Shown here: in pieces, positions 24,138 to 32,082 of the stretch
Position numbering within the stretch: position 1 is the stretch's first letter
Layout of the letters: each line of letters starts with the position of its first letter
Assembly: GCA_964439955.1 (NCBI GenBank)
Contig: CAYTPX010000008.1
Coordinates: forward strand, 6,601-70,600
Direction of reading: 5' to 3'
DNA from: UBA1794 sp964439955
GTDB taxonomy: Bacteria; Bacteroidota; Bacteroidia; Bacteroidales; Bacteroidaceae
Length of the DNA stretch: 64,000 nt
Notes under the pieces: generated by a model
Told to the model about the DNA's origin: nothing
The model's database searches: none
What the model saw: only the letters and a program-made list of their open reading frames with translations
Made by a program: the position numbers and the translations under genes

Positions 24138-25499
24138 TCAAAGCACATCGGCCACCACCGAAAGGTTCATACTGTGCGAACCCTTGACCAACAACGTGTA
24201 CCCCTTGATCCACGACTGCCCGCGGAGGTACTCGGCAAGCTGGGCCGAATCGTTGAAAAACTCGGCACCGGCCGCCAGACCCGGGAACTTTTTCGCCACG
24301 GCGGCAAACTCGGGACCGACGTAGATAGCCATCCGGAAATGACAACGGTTCGCCAACTGCATCACAGCCATGTGGTCGTCAATCGAAGTAGCACCCAATT
24401 CCTTCATGTCGCCCAAGATGATTCCCTTTTTCGGGAAGTTCAACTTCCGGAAGTTGTTCAACGAAGCCTGCATGCTCGTCGGATTCGCGTTGTACGCGTC
24501 GAGGATCAGCCGGTTTCGCGCCGTCTCCTTCAGTTGCGACCGCCCGTTGTTCGGGAAATAGGTGGAGAGGGCTGCCGAAATGTCTCCCGCCGGCACGTCG
24601 AAATACGAACCCACTGCCGCAGCGGCCAAAGCATTATCCAAATTGTAGTCGCCGATCATGCGCGTGCTGCAGCAGTTCCAGTTGGTATTCCTGCCCGCCC
24701 GCCACTTGAAAGCCAGAAAAGGGTTGCACCGCGCCATACGCGCCTCTGCCAGGAAGGGCTTGTCGAAAGCAAGAGGAGTACCGCTCGTCACGGCATAGAA
24801 CAAGGGTTCTAACCCGGGAAGCATCGGGGCAAGATAGGCGTTGCGCGCATTCACAAACACCTTACCCCGCTTCTCCCTTAGGTAATCGAAGAGTTCACAC
24901 TTCGTGCGCAGCACCCCTTCGAACGAACCGAACCCCTGCAAGTGGGCATGCCCCACATTAGTAATCAACCCATAATCCGGCTCGGCGATGTGGACCAGCT
25001 CGCGGATATCGCCCGGATGGCTGGCCCCCATCTCCACCACCGCAAGCTCATGCTCCGGGCGCAAGCGCAACAAAGTGAGCGGGATTCCGATGGGATTATT
25101 CAGGTTTCCCTCCGTATAGAGCACTTTGTACTTCTTGGAGAGCACGGCGGCAACCAGTTCCTTCGTCGTTGTTTTGCCATTCGTGCCCGTAATGGCCAGC
25201 ATCGGCGTCTTCAGCATCCTACGGTGGTGGCGGGCAAGCTGCTGGAGTGAAGACAACACATTGTCTACCAAAAGGTAACGTCCCCCTGCACTTTCCCCCT
25301 CGGGTATTGCCGACAAGTCGTCAACCACGGCATGGAGGCATCCGCTCCGCAAGGCGGCCTCCGCAAAACGGTTGCCATCAAACCGTTCCCCCCTCAAGGC
25401 GAAAAAAAGAGAACCTGCCGGGCAAGAACGGCTATCCGTCGTCACGCCCGAACTTTTCAGGTAGGCCTCATAAAGAAACGATAGGGATGTATTTTCCAT
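24138..25499 (-). CDS. murF: UDP-N-acetylmuramoyl-tripeptide--D-alanyl-D-alanine ligase
   Basis: 453 residues. Adds D-Ala-D-Ala to the UDP-MurNAc-tripeptide, the last cytoplasmic step of the peptidoglycan precursor. The N-terminal domain has TDSRSCPAGSLFFALRGERFDGN, the central ATPase domain GTNGKTTTKEL and EMGASHPGDI with NVGHAHL, and the C-terminal domain DAYNANPTSM and LGDMKELG. It begins the minus-strand murF-tcdA-lolD run and is divergent from folP. Confidence 0.96.
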   Translation of the reverse strand: MENTSLSFLYEAYLKSSGVTTDSRSCPAGSLFFALRGERFDGNRFAEAALRSGCLHAVVDDLSAIPEGESAGGRYLLVDNVLSSLQQLARHHRRMLKTPMLAITGTNGKTTTKELVAAVLSKKYKVLYTEGNLNNPIGIPLTLLRLRPEHELAVVEMGASHPGDIRELVHIAEPDYGLITNVGHAHLQGFGSFEGVLRTKCELFDYLREKRGKVFVNARNAYLAPMLPGLEPLFYAVTSGTPLAFDKPFLAEARMARCNPFLAFKWRAGRNTNWNCCSTRMIGDYNLDNALAAAAVGSYFDVPAGDISAALSTYFPNNGRSQLKETARNRLILDAYNANPTSMQASLNNFRKLNFPKKGIILGDMKELGATSIDDHMAVMQLANRCHFRMAIYVGPEFAAVAKKFPGLAAGAEFFNDSAQLAEYLRGQSWIKGYTLLVKGSHSMNLSVVADVL

Positions 25500-25519
25500 A
25501 TTTATAGTAAGAATCCGCG

Positions 25520-25527
25520 CAAAGATA
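25520..25527 (-). promoter_or_regulatory. -7 promoter element of murF
   Basis: TATCTTTG on the minus strand, about 21 bp before the murF start. Confidence 0.7.
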
Positions 25528-25561
25528 CACGGATTCTTGAAAGGAAAAGGAATAAATTCTT

Positions 25562-25569
25562 TATTTTTG
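25562..25569 (+). promoter_or_regulatory. -7 promoter element of folP-cdaA
   Basis: TATTTTTG, 36 bp upstream of folP; divergent from the murF promoter in a compact AT-rich interval. Confidence 0.7.
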
Positions 25570-25604
25570 CAGCTTTGGAACCAGCAAACAGCTTATAATT
25601 AAAC

Positions 25605-26477
25605 ATGAGTGGAACTCTCCCGAAACTAATCAACCTGAAAGGGACTTTGCGGGATTTGTCAAGGAAACCTTTGGTAATGGGCATCCTCAATGTGACTCCC
25701 GACTCTTTCTTTCCGCCAAGCCGCAAGCAAACATCGGAAGCCGTCGAGCAGAGAATCGACGAGATCATGCTCCAAGGCGCCGCAATCATCGATGTGGGCG
25801 CCTGTTCCTCCCGCCCCGGGGCGGAAAACGTGGGAGAGGAAGAAGAAATCGGGCGCTTGCGGCCCGCACTGGAGCTCATCCGCCGGAAATACCCGCAAGC
25901 CATTCTCAGCATCGACACGTTCCGCAGCCGGGTAGCCCGGATGTGCGTGGAAGAATGGGGCGCGGACATCATCAACGACGTCTCGGCTGGCGACATGGAC
26001 CCCGACATGTTCCCTACCATAGCCAGCCTGAAAGTAGCCTACGCCATAACCCACATGCAGGGAACGCCCCTTACCATGCAAGACGCCCCCCGCTACAATA
26101 CGGGCGTCATACGGGAAGTCATGCTCTACCTCGAACGGAAAGTCCAAGAGCTCCAAGCCCTTGGGGTCAATGATATCATTGTAGATCCCGGATTCGGCTT
26201 CGGCAAAACGCTGGAACACAACTACCAACTGCTCGACGGCCTGCAAGAGTTCGCCTTATTGCGGAAGCCGCTGCTCGTGGGTGTCTCGCGAAAATCCATG
26301 ATATGCCGCCTGTTGGATACCGATCCCGCGCAGGCCCTCAACGGCACTACCGCCATCCACGCCATCTGCCTCATGAAGGGCGCCTCCATACTACGGGTAC
26401 ACGACGTGCGCGAAGCTGTGGAAACCGTAAAGATATACCAACAGATGAAGCGATGCCCTTCCCCGGCTGAAAGTTGA
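25605..26477 (+). CDS. folP: Dihydropteroate synthase
   Basis: 290 residues, TIM-barrel enzyme joining 6-hydroxymethyl-dihydropterin pyrophosphate to p-aminobenzoate in folate synthesis. Motifs: VMGILNVTPDSF at the first strand, IIDVGACSSRPGA, DIINDVSAGDMD, and DPGFGFGKTLEHNYQLL, and the C-terminal VHDVREAVETVK. The ACSSRPGA loop has A-C-S in place of the usual G-G-E-S-T wording, as in other Bacteroidota. First gene of a pair with cdaA. Confidence 0.95.
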   Translation: MSGTLPKLINLKGTLRDLSRKPLVMGILNVTPDSFFPPSRKQTSEAVEQRIDEIMLQGAAIIDVGACSSRPGAENVGEEEEIGRLRPALELIRRKYPQAILSIDTFRSRVARMCVEEWGADIINDVSAGDMDPDMFPTIASLKVAYAITHMQGTPLTMQDAPRYNTGVIREVMLYLERKVQELQALGVNDIIVDPGFGFGKTLEHNYQLLDGLQEFALLRKPLLVGVSRKSMICRLLDTDPAQALNGTTAIHAICLMKGASILRVHDVREAVETVKIYQQMKRCPSPAES

Positions 26478-26524
26478 AAGGCGCATCCACCCCCTAAAAA
26501 CCTACTATCCGTTTCTCAATCCCC

Positions 26525-27292
26525 ATGTTCCTTACCTTCGGAATCAAAGACTTTATCGACATCTTGGCGGTGACTTTCATCATCTATTACCTCTACAAGC
26601 TGATGAAGTCGTCCGGCTCGTTAAACATATTCATAGGCATACTCGTATTCATCGTACTGTGGGGCATCGTGACCCAAGTAGCCGGCATGAGGCTACTCGG
26701 CACTATCCTCGACCGGGTCATGAACGTGGGTGCCGTAGTCCTCATCGTGCTCTTCCAAAAAGAGATACGAAAATTCCTCTTCAGCCTCGGCGCACACCAA
26801 AGGATGCACAACCTGCTCCGTTTTTTCCGTAAGGACAGGCCAAAGAAGAAAGACCACAGCACACTACTCCCCATCGTGATGGCCTGCCTTAACATGAGCC
26901 GGCAAAAAATCGGTGCGCTCATCGTCATCGAGCGTACCGAGCAACTCGACGAGATTGCCCGCACCGGGGAGACCATAGACGCACGTATCAGCCAGCGGCT
27001 CATCGAGAACATCTTCTTCAAGAACAGCCCGCTCCACGACGGGGCCTTGCTCATCCGGAACGAACGCCTGCATGCCGCAGGGTGCATACTGCCCGTGAGC
27101 CACGACATGAATATCCCCAAGGAATTAGGCCTCCGCCACCGGTCGGCATTGGGCATATCGCAGGCATCCGATGCCTTGGCCATCATCGTAAGCGAAGAGA
27201 CGGGATATATTTCCGCCGCTTTGCGCGGGCAGTTCCACCTACGCCTGAATGCCGAAGCCCTCGAAAGCCTCCTCTACGAAGAGAAGCCTTGA
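26525..27292 (+). CDS. cdaA: Diadenylate cyclase CdaA (DisA_N domain)
   Basis: 255 residues. Makes the second messenger c-di-AMP from two ATP. Three N-terminal transmembrane helices (about 8-85) precede the DAC domain, with the catalytic DGA in SPLHDGALLI and the RHR motif in LGLRHRSALG. It lies 47 bp after folP; this folP-cdaA pairing is common in Bacteroidales. No CdaR-like regulator follows. Confidence 0.93.
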   Translation: MFLTFGIKDFIDILAVTFIIYYLYKLMKSSGSLNIFIGILVFIVLWGIVTQVAGMRLLGTILDRVMNVGAVVLIVLFQKEIRKFLFSLGAHQRMHNLLRFFRKDRPKKKDHSTLLPIVMACLNMSRQKIGALIVIERTEQLDEIARTGETIDARISQRLIENIFFKNSPLHDGALLIRNERLHAAGCILPVSHDMNIPKELGLRHRSALGISQASDALAIIVSEETGYISAALRGQFHLRLNAEALESLLYEEKP

Positions 27293-27399
27293 AGAGGGGC
27301 ACTACCCCCAGCAATCTTCCCGCCCCGCCCGCGCCATACGGCCCATACGCCGCCTATCAGACAACCCTCCTTCCCACCCTTTCCCAACAAGACCTACTT

Positions 27400-30300
27400 A
27401 TGCAAAAGAGAAAAGCCCTCACAATCTTGCTCCTCGCCGTCTTTTCCGCCACACAGGCCGCCACACCGGAAGGAAAGAAGCTGCACAACCTGTGCGTGGA
27501 GTACACCCCCACCCCCATCGGGACCGACGCAGAACGCCCACGCTTCAGCTGGGAAATGGGGAGCACCCCCGGCAAACGGGGGGAAAAGCAAAGCGCCTAC
27601 CAAATCGTCGTGCGCGACGAGACGGAAAAAGAAATGTGGAACACGGGAAAGGTGGAAAGCGACCTCTCGCTCCACATCCGCTATTCCGGCCAGCCATTGG
27701 CCCCCACCACGCGCTACACATGGGAACTGAGCGTATGGGACGAGGAAAAAAAGAAAACCACGGCCTCTTCCTGGTTCGAGACCGGCCTGATGGACGGCGA
27801 CAGCACCTACCGCAACTGGGACGGCGCACGCTGGATAGGCTATCCGCCCGGCGAAGAAAAAAATTTCTACACCCCCTACCTGCCCGTCTTCCGACTGCAC
27901 TTCGCCATCCAGCTGGACGAAAAATCGAAAAGCACCCGCGCGAGCATCGTCTACGGGGCTAACGACGGACGCCTGATGGACGCAAACAAGAACATCTACC
28001 ACCTCGCCAACCCCAAAGACAGCTCGTTCATCGCCATAGAACTGGACACCAGCCCGCTCGACTCCGGGGGGAAGGAAGCCCTGCTCCACATCTACCGGGC
28101 GGGATACCACCCGCAAGACCGCAGGGACACGCCCCTCAAGTCCATCCCCATACCCGGCAACATCCTCAACCGCGGCAACCGCTACTCCAAACACTCCTTC
28201 AGCCTCAGCACCGAACTGGGCACCACGCGCCTGTATGCCGGCCGGGAGGAACAAGAAATCGGGCAAGCCGGCCTGAACCCCCTGGGCCAAGGCGGCGACT
28301 TCATAGCCTTCCCCGTGGCCGGGGAAGTGGGCTTCGCCTTACGCCCCGGCCAAAAAGCCACGTTCTCCGACGTCTGGCTCGCCAACTACCGCAGCCCGGC
28401 CGGGAAGCTGCGGGACATACAGGAAAAACCGCTGGCGCTTTCCGGGGAAAGCACAGGGCTTTTCCGCGTCTTCCCGCTTGAGGGGAAAGCCGCCCCCATG
28501 CTGCGCACCGTCTTCACCACCGCCCCCGGGAAGGAAATCAAGCGCGCCCGGCTCTACATCACCGCCCGGGGCATCTACGAGCTGCGCATGAACGGGAAAA
28601 GGGTCAGTTCCGATTACTTCAACCCCGGTCTCACCCAGTATAACAAGAACCACTTATACCAGACATACGACATAACCCCCTACATACAAGCCGGGGAAAA
28701 CGCCCTCGGCGTGCAGCTTTCCGAAGGATGGTGGAGCGGGGCGGCCACTTTCACCGGCGACAACTGGAACTTCTTCGGCGACTGCCAGTCGCTACTGGCC
28801 AAGCTCGTCGTCACCTATGCCGACGGGAGCGAGCAATGTGTCGTAAGCAACCCCGAGACTTGGCAGTCCTACGACAAAAGCCCCGTCGCCTACGGCAGCT
28901 TCTTCCAAGGCGAAGTCTACGATGCCCGTCGCGAAGCCACCCTCGCCGGGTGGGACACGCCTGGATACCCTGCCTCCAGCGCCGGATGGGTGCCGGCCTC
29001 CGAGATTCCCCTCGAGGGGCACGTCAGCCTCGACGGCAACCCCGACAAGCCCAAGGTGGACGACTTTTCGCAGCTTTCCCTCACCGGGCAATACGGCCCC
29101 ACGGTACAAGCCATCGACACGCTCACCGCCCGTTCCGTGAGCGAGCCGCGCCCCGGCGTATTCGTCTATGACATGGGGCAGAACATCGCCGGAGTCCCTG
29201 AAATCACCCTACCTCCCATGCTCGAACCCGGGCAGAGGATCACGCTGCGCTACGCCGAAATCCTCTACCCGCCCCTGCCCGGATACGAAGCGGACTGCGG
29301 GATGCCCATGCTGGAGAACATACGTGCGGCCATGGCGCAAGACATCTACATAGCCCGGGGCGGGGAAGAAGCCGAGACGATTGCCCCTCGCTTCACTTTC
29401 CACGGCTACCGCTATATAGAAATCACCGGCCTCCACAAGCCCCTCCCCTTGGAATCGGTGAAAAGCATCGCGCTCAGCTCGCTCCACGAAGTGGTTTCCG
29501 GATACACCACTTCCGACGAGAGGGTAAACCGCCTGTGGGAAAACATAATCTGGTCGTCGCGCGCCAATTTCCTTTCCATCCCCACCGATTGCCCCCAGCG
29601 CAATGAACGCTTGGGGTGGGCAGGGGACATATCGGTCTTTGCCCGGACGGGGACATACCTTGCCGACATTTCCCAATTCCTGCGCCGCTACCTCCAATCC
29701 ATGCGCGACGTACAGCGGGAGGACGGGCGCTTTCCCGACATTGCCCCGCTCGGTGGCGGATTTGGAGGCCTCCTTTGGGGAAGCGCGGGCATCACCGTGC
29801 CTTGGGAGTGCTTCCAACAATACGGCGACACGGTCCTTTTGGAGGAACACTACGGGGCAATGGCGCGGTACATCGACTTCATCCTAGACAACGAGATAGA
29901 CCCATCGACCAACCTCATCGTGCAAAACCGGGCATGGGGCGACCTTTGCGATTGGTTAGGCCCGGAAGACGGGAAAAACGACAAGCCGCTCGTCTGGGAG
30001 GCTTACTTCATCTACGATTTGGACTTGATGGCCAAAATGGCCGCAGTATTGGGGAAGGAAGAAGACGCCGCCCGCTTCGGAAGACTCCGGGACGAACGGA
30101 AGGATTTCTTCTACCGGACATTCATCCAGCCCGGCACGGGCAAGACCATCCACTCCGCTTTCAACCAAGAGTTGCAAGGGAAACCCGTGGACACGCAGAC
30201 TTCGTATGCCCTCCCCTTGGCCTTTGGCATCATCGGGAAAGGGAAAAGGGAATTTGTCGAGAACTTCGTGGAAACCGTGACCCGGGAGAACCATACCGAC

Positions 30301-30942
30301 CAAGGGCGGGCCTGCCCGCCCTACTCGCTGATGACGGGATTCATCGGCACGGCATGGATTAGCGAAGCCCTTTCCAGGACGGGGCACACGGACATCGCCT
30401 ACCGGCTGCTCCTGCAAACCTCTTACCCCTCTTGGCTTTATTCCGTGGAACAAGGCGCCACGACCATCTGGGAACGGCTGGATTCCTATACGCACACCGA
30501 CGGGTTTGGCGGGAACAACCGCATGAACTCATTCAACCACTACTCCTTCGGCGCCGTCGGGGCATGGATGTACAGCCGCTCGCTGGGCATACAACGCGAC
30601 GAGGGCAGCCCGGGCTTCAAACATTTCTTCCTGAAACCCGAAGCCGACCCCACCGCACAGATAACCCATGCCGAAGGCTTCTACCATTCCCCCTACGGAA
30701 CCATCGGGAGCAGCTGGCGCATCCTGGAGGAAGGGCGCGTGGAATACCGCTTCCGCGTGCCTGCCAACACGACAGCCACCCTCTACCTGCCAGCCCGTGC
30801 GCTGGAAGACATCACCGAAGGCGGACGCCCCGTGGCGGAAAGTGCCGGGGTAGAGCCGGCCGGGACCACGACCAACGGGCTGCAAGCCCTCGAGATTCTT
30901 TCCGGGGAATACTGCTTCGTGGTGGAACGGGCGGCACATTGA
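27400..30942 (+). CDS. GH78 family alpha-L-rhamnosidase, secreted
   Basis: 1180 residues with a signal peptide (MQKRKALTILLLAVFSATQA). An N-terminal Fn3-like domain follows (NLCVEYTPTPIGTDAERPRFSW), then an inserted LamG/beta-sandwich region (about 150-335), the rhamnosidase N-domain (YITARGIYELRMNGKRV...YFNPGLTQY) and the (alpha/alpha)6 catalytic domain with DCPQRNERLGWAGD (D730 in the signature) and EDGRFPDIAP. A C-terminal beta domain closes the protein. It removes terminal L-rhamnose from plant glycans or glycosides. A copy of the dispersed repeat lies in frame at the junction before the N-domain. No sensor or SusC/D pair is adjacent, so it is not part of a full utilisation locus here. 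Confidence 0.9.
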   Translation: MQKRKALTILLLAVFSATQAATPEGKKLHNLCVEYTPTPIGTDAERPRFSWEMGSTPGKRGEKQSAYQIVVRDETEKEMWNTGKVESDLSLHIRYSGQPLAPTTRYTWELSVWDEEKKKTTASSWFETGLMDGDSTYRNWDGARWIGYPPGEEKNFYTPYLPVFRLHFAIQLDEKSKSTRASIVYGANDGRLMDANKNIYHLANPKDSSFIAIELDTSPLDSGGKEALLHIYRAGYHPQDRRDTPLKSIPIPGNILNRGNRYSKHSFSLSTELGTTRLYAGREEQEIGQAGLNPLGQGGDFIAFPVAGEVGFALRPGQKATFSDVWLANYRSPAGKLRDIQEKPLALSGESTGLFRVFPLEGKAAPMLRTVFTTAPGKEIKRARLYITARGIYELRMNGKRVSSDYFNPGLTQYNKNHLYQTYDITPYIQAGENALGVQLSEGWWSGAATFTGDNWNFFGDCQSLLAKLVVTYADGSEQCVVSNPETWQSYDKSPVAYGSFFQGEVYDARREATLAGWDTPGYPASSAGWVPASEIPLEGHVSLDGNPDKPKVDDFSQLSLTGQYGPTVQAIDTLTARSVSEPRPGVFVYDMGQNIAGVPEITLPPMLEPGQRITLRYAEILYPPLPGYEADCGMPMLENIRAAMAQDIYIARGGEEAETIAPRFTFHGYRYIEITGLHKPLPLESVKSIALSSLHEVVSGYTTSDERVNRLWENIIWSSRANFLSIPTDCPQRNERLGWAGDISVFARTGTYLADISQFLRRYLQSMRDVQREDGRFPDIAPLGGGFGGLLWGSAGITVPWECFQQYGDTVLLEEHYGAMARYIDFILDNEIDPSTNLIVQNRAWGDLCDWLGPEDGKNDKPLVWEAYFIYDLDLMAKMAAVLGKEEDAARFGRLRDERKDFFYRTFIQPGTGKTIHSAFNQELQGKPVDTQTSYALPLAFGIIGKGKREFVENFVETVTRENHTDQGRACPPYSLMTGFIGTAWISEALSRTGHTDIAYRLLLQTSYPSWLYSVEQGATTIWERLDSYTHTDGFGGNNRMNSFNHYSFGAVGAWMYSRSLGIQRDEGSPGFKHFFLKPEADPTAQITHAEGFYHSPYGTIGSSWRILEEGRVEYRFRVPANTTATLYLPARALEDITEGGRPVAESAGVEPAGTTTNGLQALEILSGEYCFVVERAAH
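28422..28470. repeat. Dispersed repeat, in-frame copy inside GH78 gene
   Basis: GGAAAAACCGCTGGCGCTTTCC-type and GGGGAAAGCACAGGGCTTTTCC-type units sit head to tail at an inter-domain linker, encoding roughly KPLALSGESTGLFRVF. Confidence 0.55.
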
Positions 30943-30965
30943 CCGCTGGACTACCCGGGCAAGCC

Positions 30966-31055
30966 AAAAAAGCAACGGGACTTCTCTGCAAAAGTCCCGC
31001 CGCTTTTTCCCATTCCCGCCGTAGCCACACAGGGAAAGCACGCGGCCTTTTCCCG
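30966..31055. repeat. Dispersed 22-bp repeat block between GH78 and the DUF4369 gene
   Basis: At least three units, including GGGAAAGCACGCGGCCTTTT at 31032-31051. It fills the convergent interval and may act as the terminator for both genes, for which no other hairpin was seen. Confidence 0.65.
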
Positions 31056-31075
31056 ACGCGCCTACGCCCCTTTGC

Positions 31076-31900
31076 TCACTCCGCCCCCGCCGTTTGCCGG
31101 GAAGGGGTGGCCAAGGCGGGCGCAGCCGAAGCCTCCGCCCCGATTCCGTCCGACGAATCGGCCTGCTGCAAACGGAGCATTTCCTCGTTGGCCTGCAACT
31201 GTTCTTCCATGAGGCGCATGTTCGACCGGGCACGGCTGACATATTCCTTCACCTCCTCATGGTTCTGGAAAGAAAGCGGTGCCGATTCATACAACTCCTC
31301 CAAGTCGGGCGTCAGGTAGGGATAGGGGAAACTGGAGCCGCACACCATGAGGAAGACCGAAGGCCCCAGGATGTTCTGGGAATTCGCCATGATGAAGTCC
31401 TTGGTCAATTGCTGTATTTCCTGCGTCACTTGGGCCGCCTTCTTCTCCGCCTTCGCCCGGGCCTCGTCGGCCGAAGCCCCGTCGAGGATCAGCCGATTCT
31501 CGATGCGCGAAGCCTCCTGTACCTGCAAGTCCAACTCGCCCTTGCGGCGAATAAAGTCGTAGAGCTTTTCGTTCAGCACCGTACCTTTCACGTCTATGCC
31601 CATGGGGGTTATCGCGACTTCGATAGTCCCCGACTCCAGGACCATGGGCATGAAGCTCTCCCCGTCCATGAAGATGGAGACGATTTGTGCGGAATCAACC
31701 TCGCCTTCCATGGAGAAAGACCCGTGGACAATCTCGGCAGAATCTTTCGTGACCCAACGCCTGTCTTCAAAACTGCGCAAATAAATCATTTTTCCGTCCA
31801 CGATCGACACCGAGGAAGTACCTTCTATCCGGTAACCCCTGCTACAGGAAGCCAAGAAGAATAGCGGCAAGAGCAAAAAACAGCAGTAGTTTTTCTTCAT
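31076..31900 (-). CDS. DUF4369 domain-containing lipoprotein
   Basis: 274 residues beginning MKKNYCCFLLLPLFFLASC, a lipoprotein signal with the lipobox LASC. The DUF4369 region follows (YRIEGTSSVSIVDGKMIYLRS...VHGSFSMEGEVDSAQIVSIFMDGE), a beta-sandwich often placed before thioredoxin-like domains in Bacteroidota. Here no thioredoxin CxxC follows; a helical region rich in Glu, Ala and Gln takes its place. The role is unknown. An upstream in-frame methionine 25 codons earlier is rejected because it precedes no signal peptide. Confidence 0.8.
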   Translation of the reverse strand: MKKNYCCFLLLPLFFLASCSRGYRIEGTSSVSIVDGKMIYLRSFEDRRWVTKDSAEIVHGSFSMEGEVDSAQIVSIFMDGESFMPMVLESGTIEVAITPMGIDVKGTVLNEKLYDFIRRKGELDLQVQEASRIENRLILDGASADEARAKAEKKAAQVTQEIQQLTKDFIMANSQNILGPSVFLMVCGSSFPYPYLTPDLEELYESAPLSFQNHEEVKEYVSRARSNMRLMEEQLQANEEMLRLQQADSSDGIGAEASAAPALATPSRQTAGAE

Positions 31901-32023
31901 AAGAATACGTTTTACACTACTCAAAGATGGGAAAAACTTTGCGGGCCGCTCCTCCTTTCCTGAAAAGATTATCAATCTTTAATTTTAAGCGCGATGACTT
32001 TCGGGCAAGTGAAAGAATTGTTA

Positions 32024-32031
32024 TACCTTTG
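32024..32031 (+). promoter_or_regulatory. -7 promoter element of the S46 peptidase gene
   Basis: TACCTTTG matches the consensus, about 50 bp before the chosen start. Confidence 0.7.
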
Positions 32032-32082
32032 CATAACGAACCTTATATGAAATTATAGATGTACAACAAAACGCTTAATGCA

